From an uncultured Pirellula sp. (GTDB lineage Bacteria; Planctomycetota; Planctomycetia; Pirellulales; Pirellulaceae), in NCBI GenBank assembly GCA_903858115.1, contig CAIOHR010000104.1, positions 1 to 64,000 of the forward strand: a stretch of 64,000 bases of DNA. The letters are read 5' to 3'. A model generated the notes under the pieces. It was not told the origin of the DNA. It saw only the letters and a list, made by a program, of their open reading frames with translations, and did no database searches. Positions 35,456 through 44,272 of this stretch are shown one piece after another; the first letter of the stretch is position 1; every line of letters starts with the position of its first letter. Made by a program: the position numbers and the translations under genes.

Positions 35456-37375
35456 TTATCGAATCAGTCCCATACGTTGAACGTTGGGTAAAAAAGGAAC
35501 AGGTGCATTCCAGCAATGCGGCCAAAAGACTACGACGGCACGACCAATCAACAATCGCTCGGGAGTATGATGCATAGCCCATGACCTCGCGTCGGAGCTC
35601 GCAGCGGAATTGTCACCCATTGGGAAGTACCACTTGCTCTGCATAGGAAAATCTCGCGTGCGTCTACTTTCGGAGATTTCCCCTTTTCCCCATGCGCTCG
35701 GCAGCATCGCTAGTGCGTTTCGACTCAACTCGTCCGGATGGATATCTTGTAATCGATTCGGCGTTTCGTTATGCATTTTCCTCGCGTAGTCTTCAAGAGC
35801 CCCAGCAGGAAGCGACCGTCGGATTGCTTCGCTCGTGTTAGGGTAGTCCGTCAAATCTCCTCCCATGGCGGCGATGTAGTAGATGTCGCGGAATACGCGG
35901 GCGCGATGCACTGTCCCGCTCCCCTCAGAAACAGCAATACCAACGGGTGCACCATCCAACGGGTCCGTCAAGGAGTGGCGTGGGCTACGTTGTTTTTGAG
36001 CTGTGGGGACTCCCCAATAGATGCGATCGGATGGAGTCCATTGCACCACTCTCCCATCCACCCAAAGAATGATCTGGTCATCCACATTCGAAAAACGAAT
36101 CCGATGTTTTTTCCCTGCCCTCATTTCCGTTTCGGCAGTTGCCTTATCCACTTTTCTATCACTATCTTCTATCACCGCGACAGGCTGGTCATCGATGAAA
36201 ATGGATGCCGATGCAACGCCATTGGAAAGATCGATGTCGAGTTGATGCTTGGCACCTGCCTCGACGAGCAATAGCGACAACTGCTTCGATCCGGCTGTCG
36301 TTTCGATGTCGAATTCGCATGCAAGATCTCCAACCCAGTGTATTCCGTCGTTTCCTCTGGCCACCAAATTTCGAAGCGTGTTCTCTGCCGCTTCGCGATA
36401 CTTGTCCTTTGGTTCCCTCGAGGGTTGTATCGGGGCTGCGTATGCCGAGTTGTATGAAGTAAAGTCAGTGATCAAACGAGGTTGCCTCGGATCCATCGGT
36501 GCAGGGAGAGCACCGGTGCTTGCGATTGTTCTCCACGCTGATGTATCAACGATCTTTGGAAAGAATCGCAACCAACTCAAGCTTGGTAACTTGTTTTCGA
36601 CAGTTGCCTTCCATTCGCTCTCGGAATTGACAACACTCCAAGAGGAATCGCTCGCGTTGAGCGCTTGCCATGCGGATGGCATACCAGCCTTGATTAATTC
36701 AGTGGGAGGGAATTTTGTGTCATGCACAGGTTGTAACATGGAGTTGACGACATGAGGCGGTTTCCGAGCAATAGTGAACGCAGAGTCTTCCTTCAAAGTC
36801 GAACGAGTGTAGATATCACCACCTTGAACACGAACCACTTCGTTTGGGAGACCGACACACCGTTTGATGTAGTTCTGTCTAGCTTCCTCTATAAACTTGA
36901 AAACAATCACGTCCCAACGACTGGGTGTTTTCCAAACGTACGCGAGTTTGCTAACCAAGATACGATCGCCGGAAAAAGTCGCATGATTTCTCGATCGAAA
37001 CGGGTCGATGATTTGGGGCTTGCGACACAATGGACATATCGCGCCAACCACAGAACGGTTGATGCGTTTGCCGGTCTCCCGGTCAAATTCTTCACTTGCT
37101 CCACATTGAAACTGATGACCGCAGCATTCGCAGGCGATATCCTTGTGGGCTCCCATCAACGTGGGGGCCATCGACCCAGTAGGAATCACAAATGCTTCTG
37201 CGATAAAAGCTTTGAAAAGTAACGCCAAAATAAAGGCTACCGCTAGGCTTTCGACGGTCTCTCGAACGACTAGCCCTCGAGGGGGTTGCTCTTGCGACGT
37301 TGGTGAGCTCGACTCTACTTTGGATTGCTTGATCGGTTCAGTGGAACCGACTTCTGCTGTCGTTTCTGTGGCCAT
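35456..37375 (-). CDS. lepB: Signal peptidase I with large insertion
   Basis: About 639 aa from ATG 37375 (MATETTAEVG), roughly twice the usual size. It cleaves signal peptides at the outer face of the membrane. It has a transmembrane helix (VESLAVAFILALLFKAFIAE), the catalytic Ser in PTGSMAPTLMG, a zinc-ribbon-like insertion with CECCGHQF and CPLCRKP, the catalytic Lys in NYIKRCVGLPNEVV, then an extra domain of about 350 aa. The extra domain has an SWQALNASDSSW part and a beta-rich, LamG-like part (HRIRFSNVDDQIILWVDGRVV). The last S26 box is WYFPMGDNSAASSDARSW. Such insertions are seen in planctomycete LepB proteins; their use is unknown. Confidence 0.9.
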   Translation of the reverse strand: MATETTAEVGSTEPIKQSKVESSSPTSQEQPPRGLVVRETVESLAVAFILALLFKAFIAEAFVIPTGSMAPTLMGAHKDIACECCGHQFQCGASEEFDRETGKRINRSVVGAICPLCRKPQIIDPFRSRNHATFSGDRILVSKLAYVWKTPSRWDVIVFKFIEEARQNYIKRCVGLPNEVVRVQGGDIYTRSTLKEDSAFTIARKPPHVVNSMLQPVHDTKFPPTELIKAGMPSAWQALNASDSSWSVVNSESEWKATVENKLPSLSWLRFFPKIVDTSAWRTIASTGALPAPMDPRQPRLITDFTSYNSAYAAPIQPSREPKDKYREAAENTLRNLVARGNDGIHWVGDLACEFDIETTAGSKQLSLLLVEAGAKHQLDIDLSNGVASASIFIDDQPVAVIEDSDRKVDKATAETEMRAGKKHRIRFSNVDDQIILWVDGRVVQWTPSDRIYWGVPTAQKQRSPRHSLTDPLDGAPVGIAVSEGSGTVHRARVFRDIYYIAAMGGDLTDYPNTSEAIRRSLPAGALEDYARKMHNETPNRLQDIHPDELSRNALAMLPSAWGKGEISESRRTRDFPMQSKWYFPMGDNSAASSDARSWAMHHTPERLLIGRAVVVFWPHCWNAPVPFLPNVQRMGLIR

Positions 37376-37540
37376 ATACGAAAAGATCACTTGGGTTGGA
37401 AAGTCTCAAGCGAAATAGTATAGCTGGAAAAGCACACGAAACGCTGCGCGAGATCTGCTGTAAACAAGAAACTTATCGAGAGCCGACTCAAGATTGCTGG
37501 CTTTCTCAAATGGCCAGCGATTTCATTGACAATAAGGAAT

Positions 37541-39091
37541 CTACTCGGCCTTGAGGCTCGGGATCTTATTGTTGATGATAGGTTCGGGCCGAAACCTGAC
37601 AAGGCTAAAGGATGGAATCGCATCGTTTTGAACAGCCTCAAAGTCGTTCACGACTGCAACAATACTCGGTTGTAGATCGCTCAAAACATCGGCCAAGTAG
37701 CTCATGATCTCGTATGTTTCACTACTTTGGTGTTTTCCCACCATTTCCAATCGCCCAAGAATTCGCCCGTCGGATTCAATGGGTAAGCGAACCATCCATC
37801 GCTCCGCAATTTCAGGCATTTTGTTGACATGCCAATTCGCGTGGAAACCTTCATGGAGCCAAGGCATATTGAGGTCCAATGAAACTTTTGACATTCCATG
37901 CTTCTCTGCAAACTCTACCAAAGTTGTCCAGACCAATTCCCACTCCCTAGAGCCCTGCAATCGAACTTTTTGGACTCGAACGTTGCTATCGCCAACGCCG
38001 TGTCGTGAAATCAGGGAGGCAATGAACGAGACCCCTTTTTTTGATAGAAGCTCCAGTTCAGCAAATCCAAAGGCTCTCGTCGCAACTAACAATCCCAACG
38101 AGAGAAACATCGAAATGATCGCAAAGATCTCGTTCGAGAACGCAACACTCAAAACGGCACCGGTCGACGTGACCAAAGCGAGTACCGTGACCGCTCCCAC
38201 CAACGAACCGTTCTTGATTCCCAATCGCATAAGGTTGTGGTGCAAATGCCCACGATCTACCGTAAAGACACTGCGGCCGGTAAGCTTACGACGGATAATC
38301 GCCATGGACGAATCAAAGAATGGTATCGCCATCAAGCACACAGGAATCAGAACAGGCAGTGCATCCCCGGACTTTGATGTGCATCGCATTGCGAGAACAC
38401 CTAACACCAGCCCAACAAGCATACTTCCAGCATCGCCCAGAAACACTTTGGCAGGTGGCAAATTAAAGAACAAGAATCCAAGCAACGCGCCGGCCATCGC
38501 GGCAGCCACCATCGACTCGATGTAGTTTCCCGTGATCCAAGCCGTCGCAGACAACGCTGCACAAGCTATCCACCCTACGGTTGAGCAGAGACCGTCAGCG
38601 CCGTCTATCAAGTTGACCGAATTCACTGTTAGTAGTAACCACCCGAGAGTGACCGGAATCGCCAATAGTCCTAGTTCGATTTCCCATCCAAAAAGGCTAA
38701 GTTTTGGAAGTGTAAAGCCCATGATCATCAACGAACAGCAAATCAAGACTTGTCCAAGTAGCTTTTGCCTACCCCGCATGCCAAATCGATCATCGATCAC
38801 ACCCAAATTCACGATCGCAATCGAAGCGATTGCCAGAGCGAGCGTCTCTCGCATATTCGAAAATGAGGCTGCTGCGAAATCCGATCGAATGCCAATCATC
38901 AAAGCAACGCTGATGATCAAGCTCACCAAGACCGCAATCCCGCCGCAGAGCGCTATTGGCTCTTTATGAAGCTTTCGATGGGTGTCCGGGTGATCGATCA
39001 AACCGATACGTACAGCGAACCGTCGCGCAAGGGGTGTTGTCACGAGGGATACGAAAAGTGCTACCGTAAGTGCAACAACAGGAAAATACAT
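37541..39091 (-). CDS. Polyprenyl-phosphate sugar-1-phosphate transferase (WecA/MraY family) with C-terminal extension
   Basis: 516 aa. The first 320 residues are a multi-span glycan-initiating transferase: LIDHPDTHRKLHKEPI, VIDDRFGMRG (Asp pair), NSVNLIDGADGL, AKVFLGDAGSM, and the WecA-type DRGHLHHNL. It moves a sugar-1-phosphate, probably GlcNAc-1-P, from UDP-sugar to undecaprenyl phosphate, starting a polysaccharide or O-antigen. The C-terminal 170 residues are a soluble domain (VQKVRLQGSREWELVWTTL to SYLADVLSDLQPSIVAVV) with no recognised family, not part of the usual WecA length of about 350 aa. It lies 150 bp upstream of lepB on the same strand. Confidence 0.85.
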   Translation of the reverse strand: MYFPVVALTVALFVSLVTTPLARRFAVRIGLIDHPDTHRKLHKEPIALCGGIAVLVSLIISVALMIGIRSDFAAASFSNMRETLALAIASIAIVNLGVIDDRFGMRGRQKLLGQVLICCSLMIMGFTLPKLSLFGWEIELGLLAIPVTLGWLLLTVNSVNLIDGADGLCSTVGWIACAALSATAWITGNYIESMVAAAMAGALLGFLFFNLPPAKVFLGDAGSMLVGLVLGVLAMRCTSKSGDALPVLIPVCLMAIPFFDSSMAIIRRKLTGRSVFTVDRGHLHHNLMRLGIKNGSLVGAVTVLALVTSTGAVLSVAFSNEIFAIISMFLSLGLLVATRAFGFAELELLSKKGVSFIASLISRHGVGDSNVRVQKVRLQGSREWELVWTTLVEFAEKHGMSKVSLDLNMPWLHEGFHANWHVNKMPEIAERWMVRLPIESDGRILGRLEMVGKHQSSETYEIMSYLADVLSDLQPSIVAVVNDFEAVQNDAIPSFSLVRFRPEPIINNKIPSLKAE

Positions 39092-39322
39092 AGACCCCTA
39101 CCGCACGATGAGTTTCTTGGATTGCTGTTCGTCAGACCGGAAAGTCGTGCACCGCAATAATTCCATGATCGTCAGAAAACTCACTGCCGTCTAGGTCTCG
39201 CTGAGCGAAGACTTCGTTAAAGTCTTTATTACAATCGGCACGGTCGATCCAATCGACAAAGATTCCCCCGACCAACAACGGTTCGCCCAGAAAATCATCC
39301 CAAGCAGAACAATTGTAAGCTA

Positions 39323-40921
39323 ATGGACAGACAAAAGTACCAAGAACTCGTCGAAACGTTCTTTGAATGGCAGCAGCCAGCGATTTCCCAGATTTTCACC
39401 GAGTTGCTAGCTGCCGTGGCTGCGGAATCTGCCTCCTCGCCCGCCAGCATTATGAGCCAAAATTATGAAACCGCACGAGCCAACCCCGAAATCCACAACC
39501 TACCTGGCAACCTCAAGGACGCAAGAGACGTCATTTTTCCATACTTTTGGGGGACTGATAGCTGGAATAACCCGCTCCATCTCGAAAACGTCCGAGGTCC
39601 CGCCAATAACGCTTCGTTGATCGGAATGCTTGCCTGCTTGCTGAAGAACCCGAACCTTTGCACAGACAGGTACAGCCAGCGATCGAACGAACTTGAGGTC
39701 AAGGCGATTACGACTCTTGCGAACCTGATATTTTACCACACAAACGATCCCTGGGGTGTCTTTACGATCGGCGGAACCATTTCCAACCTCTACGGCGCAA
39801 AGATTGGTGTCGAAAAAGTGTTACCCGGAACGATGCGAGAAGGACTGCGCGGAGAGCGAATCGTCGGCATCTGCTCCCAAGCGAGCCACTACTCGAATCA
39901 AACCGTTGCGGGATGGCTTGGGATCGGTACCCAGAACCTGATCGAGATCCCGACAAACGCCGATCTCTCGATGCGTATGGATCTGCTGGATGCAAAACTA
40001 GACGAACTCTACAGCGCAAAAATCAAGGTCGCTTATGTCTGCTGTACGTTCGGCACTACCGACGGATTCGGATTCGATGATATCGAAGCTACCTATCACC
40101 TCATTCACGAAAAGGCGGCGAAGTACTGTGTGCCGTTGCCTCAGCTTCACGCCGATGCCGCCGTGGGTTGGGCATTGTCGATGCTTACGGAATACAACAC
40201 TCAATCGAACCCACTGCAAATGGAGCCTCGCTTGATCGATCTGGTACAACAAGTTCAGTCCAAGAACAAAGGGCTGCGATTTGCTGATTCGGTAACGATC
40301 GATTTTCATAAGATGGGGCGTGGGCACTATCCATCGAGCGCCTTTATCGTCAATCGAAGAGAAGATCTCAAGTATCTCGCGAGGACCGTTTCCGACACCC
40401 CCTATTTCTCTGACGCAAATGCGAGCAGAGATCCAGCTCTATTTACACTCGAATGTTCGCGACCTGCCTTGGGTCCTTACAGCGTGATCGCTTCGTTGAA
40501 CGCTATCGGTTTGACCGGATGGCAAATGTTGCTTGCGCGATCGTTAGAGCTCGCAGATAGACTCAAAGCGAGACTGTCCAAGCTGGACTATTGCAAAGTT
40601 CTCAATGCAGACACACCCGGCGCGAGCGTCAATTGGTGGGTGCTACCCAAAGGCCGCAATGCGGAAGATATCTTTCAACGACTGGTTAATAACGATCTAA
40701 CGCGCGAACAACAGTTGCGTTATCTTCCCGAAGTACGTCGTCTCTTTGACAAACGAAACAAAATGATGGACCCTAATCTCGATGCGAGATTAGGATTCAC
40801 CACCAGCTTCGGATATTGCCCGCACGGTATTGATATTCCCGCTTGGAAAGCAGTCTTCTTCAACCCAAAGACGACCGAAGCGATGGTCGATAGAATCGCG
40901 GATAGTATCGAAGAACTTTAA
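39323..40921 (+). CDS. Group II PLP-dependent decarboxylase
   Basis: 532 aa. Fold-type I amino-acid decarboxylase family (glutamate, aspartate, aromatic amino acids). The lysine for PLP is in TIDFHKMGRG and the cofactor-ring histidine/aspartate is in LPQLHADAAVGWALSM; the N-terminal region contains GTISNLYGAKIGVEKV. Closest by eye to the GAD/pyridoxal-decarboxylase group; the substrate cannot be told from these motifs. Single gene with about 230 bp of upstream space, divergent from the WecA-like gene. Confidence 0.88.
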   Translation: MDRQKYQELVETFFEWQQPAISQIFTELLAAVAAESASSPASIMSQNYETARANPEIHNLPGNLKDARDVIFPYFWGTDSWNNPLHLENVRGPANNASLIGMLACLLKNPNLCTDRYSQRSNELEVKAITTLANLIFYHTNDPWGVFTIGGTISNLYGAKIGVEKVLPGTMREGLRGERIVGICSQASHYSNQTVAGWLGIGTQNLIEIPTNADLSMRMDLLDAKLDELYSAKIKVAYVCCTFGTTDGFGFDDIEATYHLIHEKAAKYCVPLPQLHADAAVGWALSMLTEYNTQSNPLQMEPRLIDLVQQVQSKNKGLRFADSVTIDFHKMGRGHYPSSAFIVNRREDLKYLARTVSDTPYFSDANASRDPALFTLECSRPALGPYSVIASLNAIGLTGWQMLLARSLELADRLKARLSKLDYCKVLNADTPGASVNWWVLPKGRNAEDIFQRLVNNDLTREQQLRYLPEVRRLFDKRNKMMDPNLDARLGFTTSFGYCPHGIDIPAWKAVFFNPKTTEAMVDRIADSIEEL

Positions 40922-40941
40922 TCGAAGAACTCGGATTGCGA

Positions 40942-42126
40942 TCAACCCCTCGGAGGCAATACTGGATAATCCGCTGGCTGCGAGGCATGCGGAACCATGA
41001 CTCCCGTCACTGGATCTCGATCGGTTCGAATCGGATAAGGCAGGATCGGTGTCGTCACACTCTTGATCGCAGATACCACTTCAATTTTGTCACGATACTT
41101 TCCGCCCCAGAAATCTGCGATCTCTTTAGAGCCCAGCGACATTTCTTCCACGAGGAAGACAACATCGGCTGTATGCATCAATGCTTCACCACCCACAGGC
41201 ATGCCGGTATCGCGAATCTGCCCGATACATAGACATGTGATCCCTTTGTCATGATTGTATGTCTTGAGCGCTGACAAATTGTCAGCCGTTCGATTACGAG
41301 ATGGATCCAGCATATTGAGCGAATCGATAACGACAAATCGAATGTTCTCTTTCTCTACGAGATAGCGATACTTGCCGACAAAGTCGTCCCAACTTTTACC
41401 GCGATGGTACTGGCTTTGCATGACAAACATGTTCGCGAGCACTTTGGATGCAAACTCTTCTTCCCCAAGCCCTGTCGATTGCATTCCGATCTTGGTCATG
41501 CGACTACATAGATCGTCACGACCAAATTCCGGTGGGTTGTAGAAGCCTTCTTCTGCAATAACATACGCTACGGGTATGCCGCTCAATGCAACTTTTGCTA
41601 GGCCTGCAAGACTCGAACGAGTCTTCCCTTTTCCGGGAGGCCCAGCCAATGCGATGGTGCACCCTTTCGGGACACCACCCAGCGAGTTGTTTCGATCGTT
41701 GGTCAAACACAGCGAGTCGAGAACACTCCCAAGAGGTAACCCTTGCTGCTCCTTGATTCGATTCTTCAAGAATACAGGTCGAATGATATCCGAATCCAAA
41801 CCAGCATCTGCATCAGGGGCCGGTGTACCGCCTGCGAATGGAACCGCCGAAGGGTCCATGGAACCACCAGGCATAAGACCCGTGTTTCCCATCATCGCTT
41901 GCATCATCTGCATCATCGCAAACATCGGATTCGGTTGCATCGGTTGAGGCATGGCCGGTTGCCCATACGCCATCGTCGGTGGGTAAGCATTTGCCGCTGT
42001 CGGTATGCCCGGGCTCATCGGCGGCATCATCGCAGGCGCTGGCATCATCGCGGGCGGCGGGACCATTCCTGGTGTCGAAGGAGCGGCCAGGATATCCTCA
42101 GGGCCCGATGTTTTTTTCTTTGCCAT
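40942..42126 (-). CDS. RecA/KaiC/RAD55-like ATPase with Met/Pro/Ala-rich N-terminus
   Basis: About 394 aa from ATG 42126 (MAKKKTSGPEDIL). Residues 15-110 are low-complexity and rich in Met, Pro and Ala (PPPAMMPAPAMMPPMSPG; MFAMMQMMQAMMGN). Then comes a RecA-fold ATPase: Walker A ALAGPPGKGKTRSS, VAYVIAEEGFYNP, Walker B-like IRFVVIDSLNML, GITCLCIGQIRDTG, and VFLVEEMSL. This resembles KaiC/RadA/AAA_25 domains that work in DNA repair or in ATP-dependent signalling; I cannot choose between them. It ends 20 bp from the convergent decarboxylase gene. Confidence 0.8.
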   Translation of the reverse strand: MAKKKTSGPEDILAAPSTPGMVPPPAMMPAPAMMPPMSPGIPTAANAYPPTMAYGQPAMPQPMQPNPMFAMMQMMQAMMGNTGLMPGGSMDPSAVPFAGGTPAPDADAGLDSDIIRPVFLKNRIKEQQGLPLGSVLDSLCLTNDRNNSLGGVPKGCTIALAGPPGKGKTRSSLAGLAKVALSGIPVAYVIAEEGFYNPPEFGRDDLCSRMTKIGMQSTGLGEEEFASKVLANMFVMQSQYHRGKSWDDFVGKYRYLVEKENIRFVVIDSLNMLDPSRNRTADNLSALKTYNHDKGITCLCIGQIRDTGMPVGGEALMHTADVVFLVEEMSLGSKEIADFWGGKYRDKIEVVSAIKSVTTPILPYPIRTDRDPVTGVMVPHASQPADYPVLPPRG

Positions 42127-42223
42127 ACCAAATCTCGTTGAAGTCAAATAGGTGCCGACTGAGAATGAAAACGAATCTCATGCTAAGGCTCGAAATTGTA
42201 ACAAGAAAAGAACTCTTTGTTCT

Positions 42224-43081
42224 TCAACACCTCCCGTGCAATCCTAAATCTCCCATGTGATCTTGGGATCTGGGCAATTGATTGCGTTGACGTACTGTTT
42301 CATATAGCAATAGTGTGCCCGTCATCGCAACGTTGAGCGATTCGACGTTTTGCTTCATGGGCACAGAAACGACACCGTCACATTGATCGAGGACTTGTTT
42401 CGAAACGCCCGAACCTTCGTTTCCAAGAACAAAGATTGTCGGCCCTTGAAGGTCCCATTCCCAAAACGACTTGCCACCCATCGAAGCGGCCAACACTTGA
42501 GAACCGTTCTTGCGATTGGCTTTGATCCATGCATCCAAGGACACTTGCTGGGGCGGCATTCGAAACCACTGACCTGCGGTGGAACGCAATACCTTGGCAT
42601 TATACGGATCGACCGAGCCATCTCCTAAAACTAAGCTATCCGCGCCACAGGCTACCGCGGACCGAAGAAGTGTTCCTAAATTCCCTGGGTCTTGCAATCC
42701 GTCTAGCGCGAGCCCGAGGCTCGGCCGTTCACTTTGCTCCGGATGCGGATCTCGAAATCTTGCAACTGCCAGGATTCCGTCCGGCGATTCGGTCGTTGCC
42801 ATGACCTTCATCACTTGGTCACTCACCAAATACTGTGGTGTCCGCGAATCCAATTCTCTAAACCAGTCCGCGGATGTCTCCAACCATTTCTGTGTAGCGA
42901 CGATCGAGTCCAGTGGCCAGCCGCAGCGGATGCCTTCGGAGACTAAATTCTCTCCCTCGATAAGGAAGCGTTTTTTCTCGCAACGCACAGAAGATTTGTG
43001 CAATCGTACCACCGATTGAACCCATGGATTCTTAGTACTTTGAATGACGATCGCATCCGAAGGCAATCGAGGCGTTGTCAC
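42224..43081 (-). CDS. TrmH/SpoU-family RNA 2'-O-methyltransferase
   Basis: 285 aa. N-terminal substrate-binding region (VQSVVRLHKSSVRCEKKRFLIEGENLV), then the SPOUT trefoil-knot motifs LALDGLQDPGNLGTLLRSAVACG, FVLGNEGSGVSKQVLDQCD and VSVPMKQNVESLNVAMTGTLLLYE. It methylates a ribose in tRNA or rRNA with SAM. Its ATG overlaps the TGA of dus by 4 bp (ATGA), so it is translationally coupled. Last gene of the esterase-dus-TrmH operon. Confidence 0.92.
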   Translation of the reverse strand: MTTPRLPSDAIVIQSTKNPWVQSVVRLHKSSVRCEKKRFLIEGENLVSEGIRCGWPLDSIVATQKWLETSADWFRELDSRTPQYLVSDQVMKVMATTESPDGILAVARFRDPHPEQSERPSLGLALDGLQDPGNLGTLLRSAVACGADSLVLGDGSVDPYNAKVLRSTAGQWFRMPPQQVSLDAWIKANRKNGSQVLAASMGGKSFWEWDLQGPTIFVLGNEGSGVSKQVLDQCDGVVSVPMKQNVESLNVAMTGTLLLYETVRQRNQLPRSQDHMGDLGLHGRC

Positions 43082-44268
43082 TCATCGCACCCTTTATCTA
43101 AACAGACATCCCCATCGCATGACGAATCTGCGTCGTGTGATTCTGCAATCGAATCGTGTGCGCTGTCGTCGCGATGTTGGACAGGACCGGACGGATCGAT
43201 GTACTTCGGGAAATACTTTTCTACCACTTCATAAAACTGTTCTGGAGTTTCGACTTTGCCAACGTGGGTCCGGAAGTGTCGGGCTCCATGTTTGTTCTGC
43301 GCGTAGCAGCACGCAAACTTTCGCATCAACATCGTTCCCTTATGCGATCCGAATCGATGAGAGACCAAATCATAATGTCGAAGCATGCAGGCTTTTTGTT
43401 CTTCGAGTGTCGGGTCTGGCGGGATCGGTTTACCAGCGAGTGCCGCTGCCGCTTGAGCAAACAGCCATGGACGCCCCAGTGCCGCGCGGGCTATCATGAC
43501 TCCATCCACGCGATAATTGCGAAACGCATGAACAACTTGCTCCGCAGATTGCAAATCACCATTTCCAATCAGTGGGATACGTTCCAAGTGTTCTTTGATC
43601 TCCGATATGCGCGTCCAGTCGGCAGATCCGCTAAAAAAATCTTCCGCCGTTCGACCATGGACCGTGAGCGCCGAGGCTCCAGCTCGTTCTACTGTTTGAG
43701 CTACTGCGATATGATTCATCGTCGATCGTGTACAACCCAAACGGATCTTTGCCGTAACGGGTGTTGGGTAGCAAGCCTCCACCAGTCTCGAAATGATGGC
43801 GTACATGCGTTCAGGATCACGCAGCAGGTAAGAACCGCTGTGAGCCTTCTCGGTGACTTGCTTCACTGGACAACCAAAATTGATATCGACAACCGAGACT
43901 TCGTATTCCTCCACCAGTCGCTTACCAACTTTGGCCATCGTGTCTGGATCGTTATCCCAGATTTGCACGGCCAAGGGTCGCGCCTCATCCTTGATCCCCC
44001 AAAGACGCTCAGGATGTTCGCAATCGTGTTCGTCGAGCCACACAAATCCACGTGCGTTGACCATCTCGGTCGCTTGAAGCCCAACACCGCCGAACTCTCG
44101 GACGATCTGCCGAAAGGCATAGTTGGTATAACCTGCCATCGGTGCTTGAAAAATCGGCGGGTCGATCTTGAGATTACCGATGCAAATGGGTTTAGCGAGC
44201 GACTCGACGTAGGTGTCGATCGCACTTTCGGATTCAAGAACAGTGGCTGATGTTTTCGAGTTGGTCAT
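43078..44268 (-). CDS. dus: tRNA-dihydrouridine synthase (DusB-like)
   Basis: About 396 aa from ATG 44268 (MTNSKTSATVLES), 4 nt after the esterase stop; the frame extends to 44370 but overlaps that gene. Reduces uridine to dihydrouridine in tRNA using FMN. Motifs: FQAPMAGYTNYAFRQIVREFG, VDINFGCPVKQVTEKAHSGSYLL with the catalytic Cys, VTAKIRLG, LTVHGRTAEDFFSGSADW, and IGNGDLQS. The last 40 residues are a His/Asp-rich tail (HRDDSAHDSIAESHDADSS) not seen in standard Dus proteins. A long frame on the opposite strand is a shadow. Confidence 0.93.
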   Translation of the reverse strand: MTNSKTSATVLESESAIDTYVESLAKPICIGNLKIDPPIFQAPMAGYTNYAFRQIVREFGGVGLQATEMVNARGFVWLDEHDCEHPERLWGIKDEARPLAVQIWDNDPDTMAKVGKRLVEEYEVSVVDINFGCPVKQVTEKAHSGSYLLRDPERMYAIISRLVEACYPTPVTAKIRLGCTRSTMNHIAVAQTVERAGASALTVHGRTAEDFFSGSADWTRISEIKEHLERIPLIGNGDLQSAEQVVHAFRNYRVDGVMIARAALGRPWLFAQAAAALAGKPIPPDPTLEEQKACMLRHYDLVSHRFGSHKGTMLMRKFACCYAQNKHGARHFRTHVGKVETPEQFYEVVEKYFPKYIDPSGPVQHRDDSAHDSIAESHDADSSCDGDVCLDKGCDE

Positions 44269-44272
44269 CCAC

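Noticed and set aside
37704..38525. 273-codon plus-strand frame opposite the WecA-like gene.
   Set aside because: Antisense shadow. The minus strand shows all the transferase motifs.
39092..39322. Possible tRNA or riboswitch in the divergent gap before the decarboxylase.
   Set aside because: No cloverleaf or T-loop sequence and no recognisable riboswitch core were found.
43156..44250. 364-codon plus-strand frame opposite dus.
   Set aside because: It has no recognisable motif, and the minus strand encodes a full-length, well-conserved dihydrouridine synthase.
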